Assembly: GCA_036245525.1 (NCBI GenBank) | Contig: BTPG01000003.1 | Coordinates: forward strand, 159,011,897-159,075,896 | Length of the DNA stretch: 64,000 nucleotides | Reading direction: 5' to 3' | Source: Semisulcospira habei | Lineage: Eukaryota; Mollusca; Gastropoda; Semisulcospiridae | In this document: positions 33,664-44,884 of the stretch, in pieces | Layout: each line of letters begins with the position of its first letter | How positions within the stretch are numbered: the first letter of the stretch is position 1 | Position numbers and translations under genes: made by a program | Notes under the pieces: generated by a model | The model's input: the letters and a program-made list of their open reading frames with translations, nothing else | What the model was told of the DNA's origin: nothing | Databases searched by the model: none

Positions 33664-34303
33664 TTAGTTGATTCTGACACCACGAGTATCCCGCTGGCGG
33701 ACAATGGCATAGTCTATGGGATGCCACTGCTTGGACCTGGGATGCATCCATGTTGTCTTGTACTTACTAGCCAGCCTGAAGAGGGTGTTGATGATGGCGA
33801 GTCCATTCTCAGCGCACAATGTCAGCAGCAGCAGGCCATTGCTGTTCATCTTGCCCAGCCCGTGTGGGCTCATCACTCCTTCCCAGCATTCACATTCGCG
33901 CCCAACTCGAGCATTGAAGTCACCAAGCACGATGAGTTTGTCACTTGCAGGTGTGGACTTCAGGAGGGAGTCGAGGCTCTCATAGAACGCCTCCTTGTCG
34001 TCATCGGCGTTGGTTAGTGTCGGAGCATAGGCACTGATGATAGTGACATGTCGGGTGTGGGAGATGGGTAAACGGAGCTTCATCAATCGTTCGCTGATGC
34101 CAGTGGGAAGAGAAGGCAGCTGTCGGAGGAGCGTAGTGCGGATGGCGAAGACAACTCCGTGTATCCTGTCTTCGTTCTCAGCTTTGTCCTTCCAGAAAAA
34201 GGTGTACCCACCCTCAGGTTCACAGATCGAGCCTTCGTCAGCAAATCTGGTTTCACTAAGAGCCGCAATGTCGATTTTATATCTCGCGAGCTCCCAGAAT
34301 CAC
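33663..34303 (-). mobile_element. Inverted 5' part of Nimb/I-like LINE: endonuclease domain
   Basis: The minus strand encodes part of an apurinic-type (EEP) endonuclease: IDIAALSETRFADEGS, SAYAPTLTNADDD, the GDFNARVG motif, SNGLLLL, TTWMHPRSKQWHPIDYAIV. A frameshift separates the first motif from the rest. In family members this domain precedes the reverse transcriptase on the same strand, but here the RT lies on the plus strand next to it. The last coding bases (CAGAATCA, about 33673-33680 in complement) are repeated at the inner junction (34297-34304), where the plus-strand part resumes at the next codons. Confidence 0.88.
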
Positions 34304-36779
34304 CAGAGCCATGAGAGGAGCCGAGTGCTGGACCGACCATCGGCTGGTGCGGTCTGTCCTCAACCTGCACATTGCACCAGCACACAGGAAGAAGCCGAAG
34401 CTCACCCGACCTTCATTCAACCTGGCCAAGCTGAAGTGCCCGGACGTCAAGGAAAACTTCCAGTCCCACCTTGATGACCTGCTAACTGCCTATGGACCGT
34501 TGACCCAACTGACCATGGACCCAACTGAAATGTGGAAACAGTTTAAGGGGATGGTGACGGAGTCTGCCAAAGATAGTGCTTGGACCCAAGCAGAGAGTAC
34601 ACCAGGATTGGTTTGATGAGAACAATGAAGAGATCAACAAGCTACTGGAGCAAAAGCGCAGTGCCTTCATCGAGGGGCAGAACGACATCAACTCCTTGTC
34701 CAAGAAAGACCGCTTCAAACACCTCCAGAGAAAAGCCCAGAGAGAGAGAGAGAGAGAGAGCTCCGCAACATGCAGGACACCTGGTGGGACGGCAAAGCAA
34801 AAGAACTTGAACACTTCGCTGAATCCAGCAACTCTAAGGAGTTTTTCAGCGCTATGAAAGCTGTCTACGGCCCTGCCAGACCCAGCACAACGCCTCTCTT
34901 TTCCGCCGACGGCTTCACCTTGCTAAAGGACAAAGGCAGCATCGCTGAGCGCTGGAGAGAACACTTCTCAAATCTGCTGAACCTGCCTTCCACTGTCGAT
35001 CCCGCGGCCCTGGACATGATTTCCCCAGAAGCCGACACTGGATGACCTTGACCTCCCGCCAACCCTGGACGAGGTCAAGAAAGCGATCAAGCAGACTAGC
35101 TCCGGCAAGGCTGCAGACTTGGACGGCATCCCCGCAGAGCTCTTCAAGGCAGCTGGACCTGAGACCCTTGATACCTTCCTCAACATTCTGACATGCATCT
35201 GGGCAGAGGAGAACATGCCACAGGAATTTAGAGATGCTACAATCGTCTTCCTGTTCAAGAACAAGGGCAGCAAAGCAGACTGTGCCAATTACGGAGGGAT
35301 CTCACTCTTGTCCATTGCTGGCAAGATCCTCGCGAGAGTCATCCTCAACCGCCTGATCAGCTCTGTATCTGAGGAAACACTCCCAGAGACTCAATGCGGC
35401 TTCAGACCCGGCCGCAGCACAGTCGACATGGTCTTCTCTGTGAGACAGGTCCAGGAGAAATGCATTGAGCAGCACATGGACCTCTACGCTGTCTTCATAG
35501 ATCTGACCAAAGCATTCGACACCGTAAACAGAGACGCGCTTTGGGTCATCCTCGCAAAGCTCGGCTGCCCCAGGAAGTTCACCAACATCATCCGCCTCTT
35601 CCATGATGGAATGGTAGGAGTTGTCCAGTCAAACGGCGACACATCCGCACCCTTCGACATTTCCATCGGTGTGAAACAAGGTTGTGTTCTTGCTCCCGTG
35701 ATGTTCAACCTGTTCTTCACGTGTGTCCTGACCCATGCAGTACGCGACCTTGAGAAGGGAGTGTACCTGAAGTACAGACTAGACAGCTCTCTCTTCGACC
35801 TCCGTCGACTGAACGCCAGGACCAAGACCATCGAGAGACTGATCCTTGAGGCGCTGTTTGCCGATGACTGTGCGCTGATGGCGCACACGGAGTCTGACCT
35901 CCAGACCATCGTCAACAGGTTCTCGGAAGCCTCTCGACTGTTTGGCCTCACCATCAGTCTCAGCAAGACCGAGGTCCTGCACCAACCAGTCCCAGGCACA
36001 AGATCCCCCCCTCCCTCCCCCCCCCCCCCACCCAAAGTGTACATCGAAGGCACCGAGCCGAAGACTGTCGACCAGTTAAGGTACCTTGGGAGCATCATCT
36101 CTTCTGACGGTACTATCGACAAGAAAATCGCAACTCGCATCAGCAAAGCCAGCCAAGCCCTGGATCGCCTGCGCACTCATGTGTTGAATAACAACAACAT
36201 CAAGCTTTCCACCAAGATCAAAGTCTACAAGGCAGTAGTCCTCCCCAGGCTGTGAGTCATGGACGCTGTACAGAAAGCACCTCAAGCAGGTTGAACATTT
36301 CCACATGAGATCCCTGCGCTCACTCATGGGCATCAAATGGCAAGACAAGGTGACACACCTGGAAGTCCTGGACAATGCTGGCTTAGTGAGTGTTGAAGCC
36401 TTGATCTTAAAGTCACAACTGCGTCATGTCATACGCATGGATGATTCTCGCATGCCACGCCAACTCCTGTATGGTGCACTCTCAAAGGCCACAGGAAGCA
36501 AGGACGGCCAAAGAAACGCTTCAAAGACTGCATAAGCACTGCGTCTTCCCGGTAAAGGAACTTGAAGCACAAGCACAAGACAGATCCGGCGGGCGTGCCG
36601 CCACCAGGAAAGCCTGCACGCTCTTTGAACACAATCGGCGCGAACGGATCACCAGTGCCAGAGCTCGCAGAAAGACAGCGTCGACTCTCTCCACAGCTAC
36701 GTTCCAGTGCCCCCATTGCCCTCGCAGGTGTGGCTCCAGGATTGGCTTGGCCAGCCACACCCGCGGCACCCACAAATAG
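34297..36779 (+). pseudogene. Nimb/I-like LINE: reverse transcriptase and C-terminal zinc finger, broken
   Basis: Order on the plus strand: ITRAMRGAECWTDHRLVRSV (end of endonuclease), linker, RT motifs NYGGISLLSIAGKILARV, CGFRPGRST, LYAVFIDLTKAFDTV (catalytic Asp), GVKQGCVLAPVMFNLFF, LEALFADDCALM (FADD box), GLTISLSKTEV, then a thumb region and a C2H2-type finger CPHCPRRCGSRIGLASHTRGTH near 36706-36773. The frame is broken at about 34616, at a (GA)n at 34740-34760, at 35045 and at 36253. A C-rich run (36006-36030) inside the thumb keeps the frame. With these breaks no active protein is expected. Clade assignment rests on motif style only. Confidence 0.9.
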
Positions 36780-36897
36780 AAGTCATGCACAATGACGACA
36801 TCATCGATGGTCTACCCATTATAGTTATTAGTTAGTTATTAGTTAGTTAGTTGGTTAGTTAGTTGGTTAGTTAGTTATTAGTTAGTTGGTTAGTTAG
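36780..36897. repeat. LINE 3' end and TTAG array
   Basis: AATGACGACATCATCGATGG and a short tail, then TTAG/TTGG repeats. The array may be the LINE's own repeated tail or its target. Confidence 0.8.
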
Positions 36898-37879
36898 TGT
36901 TACGATTGTGGTTGTGTTGTCCTGTGAGAGCATGCATGTGTTAATCGTAGGAAACGAGCCGATATTTATTTGAGCTATCATGGTTACGTATCACGTACCT
37001 TTTCAGTGAGATTCTTTATCGTTCGTCCATGATAGCAGTTTTGGCTTTGTTATGATACGTTAATTTTAGTCCAGAAGCTTCTAGAAAAATCGCACGGAGA
37101 AGAGCGGTCGATTTTTGTTTTGCGTAGATTAGTTGAGAATGAACCAGAACATTCGAAACAGAGTCGCGCTGTCTAGTGACCTCGTACATGTGACGTCAAA
37201 AGAGTAAGTTACATTTTTGTAACATAGTAGCAAAGCTGCTGGTCATAGTTGTTTACTGTGCGCGTGAAATTAGCAGCCGTTCTTTGCGTGTTGTGAAAAG
37301 TCGTAAACGGTTTGCCATATTTTTGTGTGATATCATTACATACTGGGATTTGGGGCTGAAATGAGCAGCCGAATTTTTGTAGACAATTTAAGTTATTCGA
37401 GAAAGTTCTTCTTTTATTAATATGTATGAGTTTCAGTAACGTGTTTCGTTCTGATTGGTTGCGTTGTGTAAATTCATTAGATTATTCTAGAAAGTTTTTA
37501 TACTATAAAAACTTTGTGCTGGGAAGCACGGAGGTACATTGTCTTGCATTGTCAGTTGTAGGGACACACAGTTTATCGTAGGTACATGGCCCGTATTGGG
37601 TGTACATTGTGAGAGACGCAGCGTATGTTGTGTGAGGAACTTTGTGTCGCCAGTGTTGACATTTGCAGAAGAGAAGACATTGTATCAGTGTTGGTGCATT
37701 TGGAAATGCATTGTGTGGAGATTGCATCGCTGAATTAAAATATTGTTGGAACTGTTACTCCAGTATTGTCTTAAGCCACGTGTGACGGGTTGCAGCTGAA
37801 TGAAGTTTATTTAAAAGAACCTTACCTGCGTGCGTCTGGTGTGTTTATCATACTACGACTACGACCCCACCACGTAACA
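36898..37879 (+). mobile_element. Solo LTR, 982 bp
   Basis: Begins TGTTACG and ends CGTAACA, so it has the TG...CA termini and short inverted repeat of an LTR. GTTAG flanks both sides (36893-36897 and 37880-37884), a 5-bp duplication although within a TTAG array. An internal TATAAAAA box (about 37504) and an ATTAAA signal about 230 bp later (37734) suit U3/R/U5 order on the plus strand. No internal retroelement sequence is present, consistent with LTR-LTR recombination. Confidence 0.78.
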
Positions 37880-38120
37880 GTTAGTTAGTTGTTAGTTAGT
37901 TAGTTGGTTAGTTATTAGTTAGTCACTCAGTCAGTCATTTAGTTATTAGTTAGTTAGTTAGGTGTTACGGTTAAAGCGGCCAATTTATTGATCTTGGAGA
38001 AATATAACATAAGCCGGATAACAACAGTGTTTGTCGATATCACCACACTTTTTTCTATAACCCGCTTATTGCGAATGTCGCACATAACAACAAGAACAAT
38101 GAGAACAGCAGCAACAACAA
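37880..38120. repeat. TTAG array and (CAA)n-rich stretch
   Basis: TTAG units to 37960, then A-rich sequence with (CAA)n at 38108-38128. Confidence 0.7.
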
Positions 38121-38299
38121 CAACAACAGTGGGTCCCCAGTCATTTTCTTACATCCGAAAAGAGTAGCATTTTCTCGCTTCTCCCTCCCATTATCTACTC
38201 TTTCTTGTAATTCTGGGTACCGGCTATTAATATCAAGCTAATTTATAGCCGAAACCCAGATTTATATAGTCTGATTTATAGATTTCTAGATGTGTAGCC

Positions 38300-38425
38300 T
38301 GTCTTATGTTTATTTTGCATTTTAGACCGGCTGGCGATGTGCATTCAATATTCTGTTTTGTTTTTTCGCAAGTACGAGTAGCGCAGGCATGTCCTGAAAA
38401 AGCCTTGTTGCTGTCGAAATGTTCA
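38300..38425 (+). repeat. Dispersed repeat Q, copy 1
   Basis: AGACCGGCTGGCGATGTGCA ... AAAAAGCCTTGTTGCTGTCG; the complement of 52527-52635 is a second copy. Confidence 0.75.
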
Positions 38426-38439
38426 CGACGGTAAACCAC

Positions 38440-38600
38440 CCAACCCAACCGCAAGAGGTATAGATCCTCATGAGCCCCCGCACTTGCGGGGGCTCATGAG
38501 GATCTATACCTCTTGCTAAACACCACTTTGAGTCCATGTTCCTGCCGTGGCTGGAGATCTTAGGTGTTAAATTAACACAGTCTGCTATCACTTGCAGTTA
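38440..38600. mobile_element. Foldback MITE, family A, left end diverged
   Basis: Perfect hairpin at 38450-38516 with the private GGTATAG/CTATACC in both arms; right part ACACAGTCTGCTATCACTTG and GTTAAGGTG. Confidence 0.8.
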
Positions 38601-38933
38601 AGGTGTTAAGCAATGTACAACCAGCCGTCGCTCACTGCCTGCATTTCCTATTATTTGTTTTTTTTGTGCTGTTGCGCGTTTTAATAAAACCGAGCAAAGT
38701 AAGGAAGCTTACAACAACAAACACATCAGTCAACAGGAGTCTGACACGCGTGCGGTGACGTAAGAGAAACAGCAGACTTGGAAAGTCTCTCAAAAGTGCA
38801 ACTTCGATTCGTGTATACCAAAAACAATTACCGGAACAGAGAAAGGAGAAACAGAGCAGACTCGTGGGAAAAAGTGGGAATGAATTCCAGAAATGAGCGG
38901 TAGGTAATTCGGAGAAGAGGGAATGGCAATGTA

Positions 38934-39132
38934 ACCCCTTCACTGCCGAGGAAAACTGAACATGATCCAACTGCAAGAGGCATAGATCCTCATGAGCCCC
39001 CCCCCCACCCCCCCCCCCCTCCCACGATTTGCCTCTTGATGACACCATGTTCCTTGGACGGTTGAGGCTCTTCGGCGTTGAATTAACGAAGATTTTCGAA
39101 ACACAATCTTCGTCCACTTGCAGCGAAGGGGT
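38934..39132. mobile_element. Foldback MITE, family A with C-run in place of one arm
   Basis: CCCCTTCACTGCCGAG left, GCAGCGAAGGGG + TTAA (39131-39134) right. The GAGCCCCC arm has expanded to a C-rich run (38995-39022), destroying the stem. Confidence 0.8.
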
Positions 39133-39339
39133 TAATGAGGACACTCTTGCGCTTTCGGCGTCACGCGCGGGAGATAGCTCAGACTTAAAGCTCCATAGTA
39201 GTGCCTGATTAGCTCGGCACCTCTCCAGGCACCAAGCGTATCAGACACTGACCTGAAGCTTTGATGTATGGCTGGTCAATGTCATAAGACATTTCAGCTT
39301 CAACGTTGAACAGCCCCAGCCGTTCACGTAACATTGGGT

Positions 39340-39460
39340 ACAAAGTGGTGTCAGCAAGAGGCATAGATCCTCCTGAGCCCCCGCAACTGCGGGGGCTCAC
39401 GAGGATCTATGTCTCTTGCAGGTGGATCGTGTTCAGTATTTTTTTTGGCAGTGATGGGGT
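39340..39460. mobile_element. Foldback MITE, family A, right half complete
   Basis: Hairpin 39353-39420 (AGCAAGAGGCATAGATCCTC, GCAACTGCGGGG core), right end GGCAGTGATGGGGTTAA. A degraded family B-like hairpin precedes at 39178-39265. Confidence 0.75.
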
Positions 39461-39624
39461 TAAAGGTGCAATTTTAGAGAGAAAAAAATGACGACTGATG
39501 GGGTAGAGGGGAAAATGAAAGAAACAAATAAAAGAAAAACTATATCAAGAGAATAGGAAACCATCTTCGGAGATTAATTTAATATAATTAACAGACAGGC
39601 AGCAGAATAAATTACTATTATTAA

Positions 39625-39835
39625 CCCTTATCATTCGGAATACACCAGTGTTTGAAATAAGTTTGACTAAAATAGTTCAAGGGTGGTGCCAGAATAGCTT
39701 GGCGCCTCTAGGCGCAAACTATTCTGGCACCACCCTTGAACTAGAGCCATTGGCCTGTATCCTTATCTGTAAGTACTTTAATATAGCTTGCATATGGCAG
39801 TGTACAAATTTAAAGCTTTTAGCCTCAGTATGGTT
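39625..39835. mobile_element. Foldback MITE, family M
   Basis: Left TTAA at 39621-39624 with CCCTTATCATTCGG; hairpin AATAGTTCAAGGGTGGTGCC at about 39670-39746; right end CCTCAGTATGG without TTAA. Confidence 0.78.
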
Positions 39836-40205
39836 TTGGGTTCATGTGCAGCAAAAAGGGCGGAAGACAGGTAATTAGTGAAAATGTCAATAGAGTGCTT
39901 TTTGTTTTCTCCAGCGGTCAGATTTTTTTTTCAACGGTCTTGCGTGTCACAGATAATTTACATAATGGCATAGTAATGAGCTGAGGTGAGGAGAAGGGTG
40001 TCTCAAGTGCACTCTCACTTTAATGGCGACGGCAAAGATTGTAGGAAATTGATGGTGGTGGAGGAGAGGGAGAGTGAGAGAGATAGAGAGGGAGGGGGAT
40101 GGGGGGTTGTAAGAGATTTATTTGTTGGGAAAGGTGTGGTTCATATATCACAGACAGCTCTGTACCATATTAGGCGTTTTCCGTTAATCAGACGTTGGTA
40201 TTTAA

Positions 40206-40402
40206 CCCTTTTCATCCTCATTCCTGATACACTGTCGCTTGAAATAAATTTGACCGCGACAATTCAAGGGTAGTTCCAGAATAGCTTGGCGCCTCAGGCG
40301 CCAAGCTATTCTGGCACCACCCTTGAACTAAAATGGTTGATTTTATCCCGCCCTAATCTGTAATGTAGCTTTTTTAAAAAGTCGGCCTCATGATGAAATA
40401 GG
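40206..40402. mobile_element. TTAA-bounded foldback MITE, family M (197 bp)
   Basis: TTAA at 40202-40205 and 40403-40406. Hairpin CAATTCAAGGGTAGTTCCAG with near complement, GGCGCC/GGCGCC around CTCA-type loop. Confidence 0.85.
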
Positions 40403-40436
40403 TTAAGTAGCTGCACGGATTTGAGGCAATCAGTCG

Positions 40437-40639
40437 ACTAATTCCTTCACTGCCAGTGGACGTAGATTGCCGTTTTCAAACCATTGTAAATTAAGACGCC
40501 ACAGATCTCCAGCTGTCAAAGGAACATGGCTTCAGGCAAGAGGAGTAGATCCTCATGAGCCCCCGCAGTTGCGGGGGCTCATGAGGATCTATTCCTCTTG
40601 CAATTTAGTGATGCTCACGTTTTCTCGTCAGTAAACGGG
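40437..40639. mobile_element. Foldback MITE, family A, left TTAA changed
   Basis: Left ATTCCTTCACTGCCAGTGG, right GTAAACGGGT with TTAA at 40640-40643. Hairpin 40535-40601 with GGAGTAGATCC against GGATCTATTCC. Confidence 0.78.
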
Positions 40640-41101
40640 TTAATAGGACGGTATAACATGCATTCTTGCATTTTTTCGACCTGTTTCCGATTACAAAAAC
40701 CTCCTCATGTGTGATAGTAAACAATTAGCCGGAACTGTCAACTGTTAAATACAGATTCATGATGTGCGTGAGTCGTTTTTTTTTTTTTTTTTTCGGGTCT
40801 TTTGCCGTAATTGTATGCTGTCTTCGAGTTACGTCAGCCGAATGTAAAACAAAAAGCGTTTGAAACTACTGACTATAGTATAAATAGCAGATGACTCAAC
40901 AAGGATCTGTTTTCAAATGCCACTCTTTTATCACTCTTTTCATTGGGCTTGTGTGGCTGCCATTTGTTTCCACAAAAGTTGAGCCAGGCCACACGGCAGC
41001 AACTTGACTTGAAATGCACGGCTAGTGAAACTGTATAAATTCGCTCGAGATTAAGCTAGGGGTGATGGGTATGTAAGCGTAAATTCCATTTGTCGCTCAA
41101 C

Positions 41102-41327
41102 GCTTTCACTGCCAGATTCTAAAAGTCGAATCTATGTCTCTAAAACCATGGCAGATTTAAGTTACTGCTTCCACCCTTGCCTAAGTGCCTGAGATGTACG
41201 GATATGAGTGAGACAAGCAAGGGGTATAAATCGCCCTGAGCCCCCGCGACTGCGAGGGTTCATGACGATCTATGCCTCTTGCAGTTGGGTGTTGCTCATT
41301 GCTCGTTGTGTCTCGGCAGTGACGGGG
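41102..41327. mobile_element. Foldback MITE, family A, left TTAA changed to TCAA
   Basis: CGCTTTCACTGCCAG left, CGGCAGTGACGGGG right with TTAA at 41328-41331; hairpin at 41210-41283 is imperfect. Confidence 0.75.
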
Positions 41328-41443
41328 TTAAACCACGCCTGCCGATGATGCTGAGATAGCAGACGCCACTGCAGTCGTTCAAGTTGAAATGCGCAAGACT
41401 CCATCCCACTGAGGACAGGAGATGTGATCAATAGGGCCCATCC

Positions 41444-41518
41444 TTGACAGCAAGAGGCGTAGATTCTCATGAGCCCCTGCTGGCGCAGGGGCTCATGAGA
41501 ATCTACGCCTCTTGGCGG
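41444..41518. repeat. Family A hairpin core, perfect, with private stem changes
   Basis: CAAGAGGCGTAGATTCTCAT pairs with ATGAGAATCTACGCCTCTTG; the variants GCGTAG, TTCTC and CCCTGC are present in both arms. Confidence 0.85.
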
Positions 41519-41811
41519 TGGACGGTTTGCGTGAGGGTTTGAGTGTCAGTTAAGTTTTCTCTCTTGTTTTGCTTCTTCTTCTTTTTTTTTTTTTCTTTTT
41601 TTTTTTTTAAGACTGAAGAATATCACCATTTTTGTAAGCTTCGGTTTCCCATACCGAAAAATAGGTCTGCGTGCAGTAATAATCCAACCTTTGAAAATGG
41701 CTGCATTTTTCTTTAGACCTAATTCCAGGAGATATGTTGACAATAATGCATCGACGGCAGGCGGGTTAATTAATCAGTCGTTCCCTCCACCGACACCCCT
41801 CTCTTTGTCTC

Positions 41812-41814
<3 letters not shown>

Positions 41815-41896
<82 letters not shown>
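41815..41896. repeat. (CA)n microsatellite
   Basis: About 41 CA units. Confidence 0.97.
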
Positions 41897-41897
<1 letters not shown>

Positions 41898-42077
41898 AAA
41901 GGCGCCTGTCGCGTGCATGTTGATGTATCAGCATTATAGTCACCATTTTTTTCGTTACGTGAACCCGCGCGCGCACAGCACAAGCTCAATACAGAATAGG
42001 TCTATACAGTATAGGTCTATTCGTGGAGTTTTTTTTTTTTTTTTTTTTGGTTTAAACTTATTTACTTATTCTGTTTG

Positions 42078-42330
42078 CAGCGATCTGCTCCATGGCAGGC
42101 TTTAATTGCTAGAATTCGCCCGGCGATACACCGGGTTATCAATGTTGTCATGCTTCAGCTAAGACTTTCCTACCGGCCTTCTTGTGAGTAGGCACACGCA
42201 GCAGAGGTTTTCCACTGCCTTTTAAGCGTAACCAAAGATCCTACATAGATTACTATTTGGGATCTTTGGCGTAACGGAAATAGCTCTCCTGCGTACAAAA
42301 GAGAAGAGCAGAAAAGTCTTTCATTTTACG
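42078..42330. repeat. Dispersed repeat P, copy 2
   Basis: GCGATCTGCTCCATGGCAGG to AAAGTCTTTCATTTTA, similar to 30060-30318; contains a small hairpin CCAAAGATCC/GGATCTTTGG at 42232-42262 absent from copy 1. Confidence 0.7.
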
Positions 42331-42352
42331 ACATTCACACTTCATAGTTTAA

Positions 42353-42557
42353 CTGATTCTACCCCAGACACACCACTTCAAGATATGGATCAACCATGAT
42401 AGTTCAAGGGTGATGCCAGAATAGCTTGGCGCCTATGGGCGCCAAGCTATTCTAGCATCACCCTTGAACTATCATGGTCGATCTGTGTCCTGCACTGTAC
42501 TGCAGTCTTCAGAGGACAACGGTTAAATTTGGGGATTTCGGTCTTGGGGTACAATGA
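42353..42557. mobile_element. Foldback MITE, family B, right TTAA lost
   Basis: TTAA at 42349-42352, CTGATTCTACCCCAGACACA left; the right end GGGGTACAATGAGCTAA has CTAA in place of TTAA. Hairpin about 42393-42483. Confidence 0.83.
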
Positions 42558-42602
42558 GCTAAGTACGCCCTTTTGTCCAGTAAGTCATACTAAGAACATT
42601 TA

Positions 42603-43000
42603 TAATAATAATAATAATAATAATAATATTTAAGGCGCATATACTTTCGATTTTAAAAAAATCTTGGCGCCGTACAAATGACATACTAACATACATGCAC
42701 CTTGCATCCGACAACACATATTCCATAACATACACACTCACGCAACAAGGTATACAGAATAAATAAAAATAACAAAATGGACACACCAACAAAAATGCTC
42801 ACGCACAGAAAGATATACGTGCACCATAAAACTAATAAAGGATACACTAGACAACTCTCACTGACAACGAAATGTTGACAAAAAGAAGAATTATAACAGT
42901 GAATGCATGTTTACAGGAATAAATGCGTCTTTAAAGACTGCCGGAAACTATTGGCTGATTCAGAATGTTTGAGGAACTGTGGGAGTTAATTCCAAAGAAA
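42603..43000. repeat. (TAA)n and associated dispersed repeat
   Basis: (TAA)n at 42604-42630 followed by AAGGCGCATATACTTTCGAT and, near the end, GGAGTTAATTCCAAAGAAAT. Partly similar to the sequence after (TAA)n at 18872; possibly a retroelement 3' region. Confidence 0.45.
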
Positions 43001-43085
43001 TGGTCCTTGGTATGAGAAAGGAGATTTTGCGAACTATTAACCCTTTCTGCCTGTAGGAGGCCGCTTTGATTAGTGTAAGAATATA

Positions 43086-43149
43086 TACTGACGAGCAAAA
43101 GAAATGCGACATTTCCAAAAATGTCGCATTTCTGTTGATCGTCAGTGAA
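43086..43149. repeat. Foldback hairpin, GACGAGCAAAAG family (short)
   Basis: ATACTGACGAGCAAAAGAAA + TGCGACATTT pairs with AAATGTCGCATTTCTGTTGA and GTCAGT. Confidence 0.75.
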
Positions 43150-43505
43150 CATTGAGGTTGTACCGCGCTTGCGTGCGTTTAATTGAAACAACCATAATTT
43201 TGTTTGACATCAACATGAACGTGACGGGCGCCTATGCAACCGGCGGCGTGTTTGTTTGCTTTCTTGTGCCAGAAATTCCCATTTTCAAATTCATGCTCAT
43301 AAAAGTCTAATGGTCGGATTGCAGGTTCATCGTGTGTCTATATTGCCAACAAAACTGTTTGGTCTGACGTCAGCTAAATGTCTGGCCTGATGCTAGTTAA
43401 TTTAATCGTGTTTTGGCACGGAGTGAAATGTTTGTAAGCGTCGGTGATTCACAGCAGATAGCGTCGTTCATTGCTGCAGACAGATGTTCAGTTGAGACGT
43501 CCCAG

Positions 43506-43602
43506 TGCGCAAAGGCCGTCGGGCCGAGATTGGCCCGCGCACGGCCGTGCGCGGGCCAACGGCGGCTGACATCGGCCCTATGGCCTTTACGCACTGGGGT
43601 AG
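43506..43602. repeat. Foldback hairpin, family F
   Basis: CCCAGTGCGCAAAGGCC left and GGCCTTTACGCACTGGG right; a GC-rich inner palindrome CGCGCACGGCCGTGCGCG lies at the centre. Confidence 0.83.
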
Positions 43603-43711
43603 AATTTATTACATTACAGTACGGTTGCCTTCAGTTGCGCGTTTTCCCTTGTTGGTTGCTTTACCCCCCATTTTTGCTCACATCGAAGCTATGTATAGGC
43701 GGGGGAAAAGA

Positions 43712-43890
43712 CAGAGAGAGAGAGAGAGAGAGAGAGGGGGTGGGTGGGGGGGGGGGATGGGTGTGTGTAAGGGGAAGAGTACCAGCACGGGTTCACGACG
43801 ATTTAGTTTGCGATTTAGGAAACACAAATCCCCCCCCCCCCACACACACACACACACACTCTCCCCTTCCCCCCCCCCCCCAGCCCCCAC
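43712..43890. repeat. GA/G-rich and C/CA-rich low-complexity tracts
   Basis: (GA)n at 43713-43735 with G runs, then C run and (AC)n at 43830-43858 and a second C run. Further C-rich tracts at 44250-44300. Confidence 0.9.
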
Positions 43891-44615
43891 CCCACACCCC
43901 AAGAAAAGAAAAGAAAAGAAAAAGGCGTTCACGTTTTACGACGGAAAGAACATACTCTATCATAACCTCTTTTCACTGTCCGGAAACTTTAACAACAGGA
44001 TGGGGTTGGGTGGGGTGGTGGACGAATTTCTGAGTAGAATTTACAGTATGGTAGCATACTTTTAACTTTTCGGCACGAAATTACCTGGACGTTTTCACGC
44101 ATCATGAAGATCTTATTTTGAGCTTTTGAATATTCCACGTCAGTTTCGCGACGAAACGCTGTTAACCAGAATATGAAAACAATTTCCATCACGAATCAAG
44201 AAATTCGAAAAGACCCCAATCGTGCATCATGATTTTAGGGCATACGGACACCCCCCCCCCCCACCCTACCCCCATCCCCGCCTCTCCCCCCCCCCCCTCC
44301 CCTTACATCAAATGGGATGGTTGGGCGAAATGTATTGGGCTCTCCCCGCCGTTTTAGGGCTGGTCACAGCCTAGTTGGACGTCAGTGATATGTTAGAATA
44401 TTATTTGCTTTTCTGGGTAGATGCCACAATCTGTAGGCGCCAGAGATTAGGATCCACCGAATCACACAGCCGCGCCAGTGTTAAATTCCTCAGTTATCTG
44501 CAAGAGGCAGAGATTCTCTTGAGCCCCTCAGCGGCTCATGTACCTGACGTCTGGTTTTATGGACACGAAAGAACCATCAGAGGTTTCATCCACCCTTTCC
44601 AAATACATTGTCGGT

Positions 44616-44733
44616 ACCCAGTAAGCAAAGGTAATCAGTCCCACTACGGCCGCAGTGGGCCTGCGCACGGCGGTGCGCTGGCCCACGGCTGCGGCCGTCG
44701 TGAGCCCGAAGACGTTTTTCTACTGGGGTACCC
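44616..44733. repeat. Foldback hairpin, family F
   Basis: GGTACCCAGTA/TACTGGGGTACC outer arms, GGCCGCAGTGGGCC and complement inside, GCGCACGGCGGTGCGC centre. Confidence 0.83.
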
Positions 44734-44812
44734 GCACCCTCTATCAAAACATAGACAGTTCTGCACAGTCTAAGATCAAAATAATAGTCCGAATCATTCA
44801 TCCAGCTCCGTG

Positions 44813-44884
44813 GTCTACAAGAGACATAGAGTGTCATGAATCTCTGCAAACGCAGGGACTCATGATAATCTATGTCTCTTGCCT
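44813..44884. repeat. Family A hairpin core
   Basis: CAAGAGACATAGAGTGTCAT against ATGATAATCTATGTCTCTTG; ACATAG shared by both arms. Confidence 0.8.

Noticed and set aside
44720..44770. Missing PET exon (TGGGGTACCCGCACCC resembling W-x-P)
   Set aside because: It is the outer arm of a family F hairpin and has no splice signals in phase.
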